A DNA stretch of 64,000 nucleotides from assembly GCA_028023455.1 (NCBI GenBank), contig JAQFVV010000509.1, positions 312,001 through 376,000 on the forward strand, written 5' to 3'. Numbering within the stretch: the stretch's first letter is position 1; each line of letters starts with the position of its first letter. Origin of the DNA: Epiperipatus broadwayi (taxonomy: Eukaryota; Onychophora; Udeonychophora; Euonychophora; Peripatidae). Shown here piece by piece: positions 61,462 to 64,000 of the stretch. Below the pieces are notes generated by a model. The model did no database searches, was not told the origin of the DNA, and worked only from the letters and a program-made list of their open reading frames with translations. The translations under genes and the position numbers were made by a program.

Positions 61462-61815
61462 TAGTGTTTGTCTAAAAATTTGTGACAATGATATTTTAGT
61501 TGTAATTATATGTTGGATTATTTCCATCACCTATTAATTGTTAAATGTTTTTAGAAATATTCAAACTTTATTAAAACTTTTCAAACATATTCAGCTGTCA
61601 GTAATATCACCCAAGTCAATATACAACATTTTGAATGGTATTATTTGCTTCTTTTCTGCAGTACTATTGTGATCAGGCAGCAATACCTGAATAAGAGAGA
61701 TAACATCACATAACATTGTGCTATATATTGATCTGTGTGCTACTAATAAGAGAATTTGAATTTTTCTAAAAACATTTAATAATTAATATTAAAGAATGGA
61801 AATAATCCAACAAAT
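61462..61815. repeat. Palindromic Penelope-like terminal repeats
   Basis: The left block (TTGTGACAATGATATTTTAG, TTGGATTATTTCCATCA) and right block (GGAAATAATCCAACA) are diverged copies of the Penelope-like terminal block in opposite orientation, with a spacer of about 200 bp. The remainder of the element is absent. It lies in the intron between PKMYT1 exons 61406 and 61868. Confidence 0.7.
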
Positions 61816-61867
61816 AAATGCAACAGAAATAAGAATAATTAAAAAAAAAGTTTGCATTTACCTTTAC

Positions 61868-61968
61868 CTACAAATTCCGGGAATTTTCCACAGCGCAGTT
61901 CATGCCACGCTTTATCTCCTCTCGGTAAATCTAAATCACATGCCAATTCTAATAAGGTAATGCCCAGG
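61868..61968 (-). CDS. PKMYT1: PKMYT1 (MYT1 kinase) exon: kinase C-lobe, helix F region
   Basis: MYT1 phosphorylates CDK1 on Thr14 and Tyr15 at the ER/Golgi membrane and holds back mitosis. On the - strand the exon follows a T-rich acceptor (TTTTTAG) and ends GTAG|GTAAAG. It enters with one base of a Ser codon and leaves one base over. The translation LGITLLELACDLDLP with GDKAWHELR closely parallels the MYT1 signature in human PKMYT1 (a hydrophobic helix, then a short acidic/Pro segment and a Trp). The GITLLE helix corresponds to kinase subdomain IX. The N-lobe, HRD-equivalent and DFG exons lie beyond the right edge of the window; I found none between 61969 and 64000. Confidence 0.92.
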
Positions 61969-62206
61969 CTAAAAATAAAAAGTATTTAAACAATTGAATA
62001 TCAAGTGGCTGATCTACACTTAGATTTTTCAAAACTTAAATTATATAAAATCAATTAAACCAATATTTTAAAAATAAATATTTCTATCTTTAAATCTGAT
62101 TGTTTATTTATATGCCAAAAGATCAATAAATATAGCGTGACCTTTGTTTAATATTACTTTTAAGTAGCAAATCTAATTTTCCTATTCCAATTCTGTCACC
62201 TTGTGG

Positions 62207-62381
62207 AATCAGTAGATATCAGAAGTAGAGCTTAATAAATCCCTATCCAGTGCTGGCCTATTCAGACATAAAACTCCTCATTGATGAAAACTATAAATAA
62301 GCTAGGGACAAGACAGGGCATATGGATAGGATAATGGAAATAGATTTATTAAGCAATTACTTCTCTGGCATCTACTGATTA
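62207..62381. mobile_element. Family B element, decayed
   Basis: The inverted ends AATCAGTAGAT and ATCTACTGATT are followed by CTTAATAAATC and its complement GATTTATTAAG. The hammerhead region (CTCATTGATGA at about 62277-62287) has lost its first core base and GAAA. Confidence 0.65.
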
Positions 62382-64000
62382 GTCAAACTTATACAAAATA
62401 GCAGAACTGGAGCTAAATGAAATTTATAAATATATATTACCCTTTAACTGATAGCCACATATAAAAAATGACTAATAATTTTGGAGATTCATATTATACA
62501 AAAGTTTAAGAAAATTTTTGATTAAAGCCTAAATAATATAATAATCATAAGATCACCTGAGATTTTATGCTATTTAAGAATCAAAGTGTCATGCTGAACT
62601 CATAGTTCCATTTAAATAACTTCATTGATATTTTTTAATTTTTTTTAGCTAGAAGTCGATTCAGGAACCTTTAACTTGCGAGTACAATATTCTGTTAAAA
62701 GAACTATATAAACTATGATTTTTGAAGATGTTCAGCCATTTGATTCAGTTGGTTTCTATTAAAATAAAATTTCTTATTTTCAAACTAAAGAGAATGCGGC
62801 TGTATTCTGCCAATATACGGAAGTAAAATGGAATACTGCATTTTTCTGAGAATTTACAATATTAAACAGTTAATCTAGACAGAAACAAACAAACAAACAA
62901 ATTAAAATGTTTAGAATGAAATATTAAAACATCAACAGATGAGGTCTGCATGAAGATTTTAATAAATCTTTAAATCCTGCTTGTATAGTTGGCCTGATCT
63001 TAGTGACATTCCTGGTAGCAGGAGATCCACAAAAATGTGAGTTCCCTCCATTTTGGACTGTCAATAGTGTGATGACTTCCATCAAGACAATGTCACTTTG
63101 GATCGCCTTCTTTAAATTTCTTGATATATCTGATTGATACAAACATCTCAATTAGACAACCTGCACAATCAGTATTTGGATGAGGGGATTTACTGAACTA
63201 TCATTCTTGATTGGCAAGTTTAAAATATGGCATGCTCAGTTAACATTTGAAATGCTAAAAACTAAAGCAAATTTTTCAGTCTTTCAGAAAATATATACAG
63301 TCTGTTTGGAATGTTTTAGAAGAAAAAGTGATGTTTGTATAAGATAGATGTAGTCGTTTCGTAGAATATATACCATTCCCAAGAAATATTTTATCAAGAC
63401 ATGATGTGGAATGCACACTTCAATGGTTTTTGTGGCTTTTGCCCTAAACCATCTGCAGCAGAAGTCACAATGATCTCAAGGAGTGATGATGTTAATATCA
63501 CTAAAACTCCTGTCATCTTTAATTCATCTGGTCAGTGTTATTTCAACTTGAGCAATGCATATTAAAGCAATTCAATATTTTTAAATTCTATCGAATGTAA
63601 TTAAGTTAGAATTCAGAAGAGGGAACCTGGATTCATTAATTTTTTGAGATATCAAATTTTTTTTTATTTGATAGAAAGATCTAACATCTTTTTATAAAAA
63701 ACAAACTTCATTCAAGGTCATTCATTCTTTATTCTATGTTCAACTTTATTTAATAATTGTTGAAGAAAAGTGAACACACGTTCTTACAAATATCAACATT
63801 AAATAAACACTTTATCATAATTTTATAACAATTTTAATATCCAATTATTACATAATAAAAAAACCTTCCAGATATATTAATATTATAAAATAGACATGAC
63901 ATACTGACTCCAGGAAAAACAAAACAAAGAAAGACTTAAAAACAAAACATTAAAGACGAATTTCGCATTTACTATGCAATCTGTTAAAATACAAATAACT
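62382..64000. other. PKMYT1 upstream intron, no exon seen
   Basis: A 75-codon - strand frame (62924-63151) and GC-higher sequence at 63400-63540 are present but not recognised as protein. No kinase N-lobe or catalytic-loop exon was seen. Confidence 0.4.

Noticed and set aside
62924-63151. 75-codon - strand frame as a PKMYT1 exon
   Set aside because: It has no kinase motif, no splice borders of the required phase, and an ordinary composition.
1-64000. CRISPR array or bacterial operon
   Set aside because: There are no regularly spaced short repeats, no operon-like coding, and spliced eukaryotic exons are present.

Overview
The window reads as intronic and intergenic DNA from an animal nuclear genome. 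Protein-coding content is limited to short spliced exons with GT-AG borders, introns reach about 20 kb, the DNA is visibly AT-rich with many A/T tracts, and the space between exons is filled with decayed transposable elements. The mixture (Penelope-like elements, non-LTR and LTR retrotransposons, hAT relatives, many long fold-back repeats) and the protein sequences suit a lophotrochozoan invertebrate such as a mollusc, possibly a cephalopod. That assignment is inference; nothing here proves it.

Two conserved genes converge. On the + strand, the last two coding exons of NADP-dependent isocitrate dehydrogenase lie at 3065-3227 and 7500-7581. On the - strand is the 3' half of the inhibitory CDK1 kinase MYT1 (PKMYT1): kinase C-lobe (61868-61968, 61303-61406), a basic linker (54114-54200, 53273-53306), the membrane segment (53015-53174), a Ser/Thr-rich tail (48643-48754, 44833-44940, 41128-41260) and a proposed 10-codon terminal exon (20387-20416) behind a 20.7-kb intron. 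The reading phase agrees at every junction except one (61303 to 54200), where a small exon is probably missing.

Region by region: 1-2000 holds a 1.5-kb palindrome and a small inverted repeat. The IDH intron (3228-7499) holds a long fold-back (3571-4072), a TIR element (4891-5204), a SINE-like head and a hairpin element (7214-7458). From 8.1 to 15.9 kb are more fold-backs, a non-LTR retrotransposon fragment nested in an older palindrome, and a truncated Penelope-like element. From 16.8 to 18.3 kb is a nested fold-back, then the proposed PKMYT1 3' end. From 26.5 to 35.85 kb is a Penelope-like element with a 9-bp target duplication, split by a 6.4-kb insertion that has its own 4-bp duplication. 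Further right are a TIR element with an 8-bp duplication (37964-39041), a small gag-only LTR element (39381-40894) and a hAT transposase pseudogene (45.4-47.45 kb).

The most interesting observation is that at least three unrelated families of short inverted-repeat elements carry sequence that folds as a type I hammerhead self-cleaving ribozyme (CTGANGA, stem II, GAAA, very short stem III, then a long stem I). Stem I pairing is kept between copies by compensatory and wobble changes. The best copy, 56648-56719, has every core base. Together with Penelope-like elements in the same window this resembles a retrozyme-type system, although the units here sit in TIR or fold-back elements instead of plain tandem arrays.
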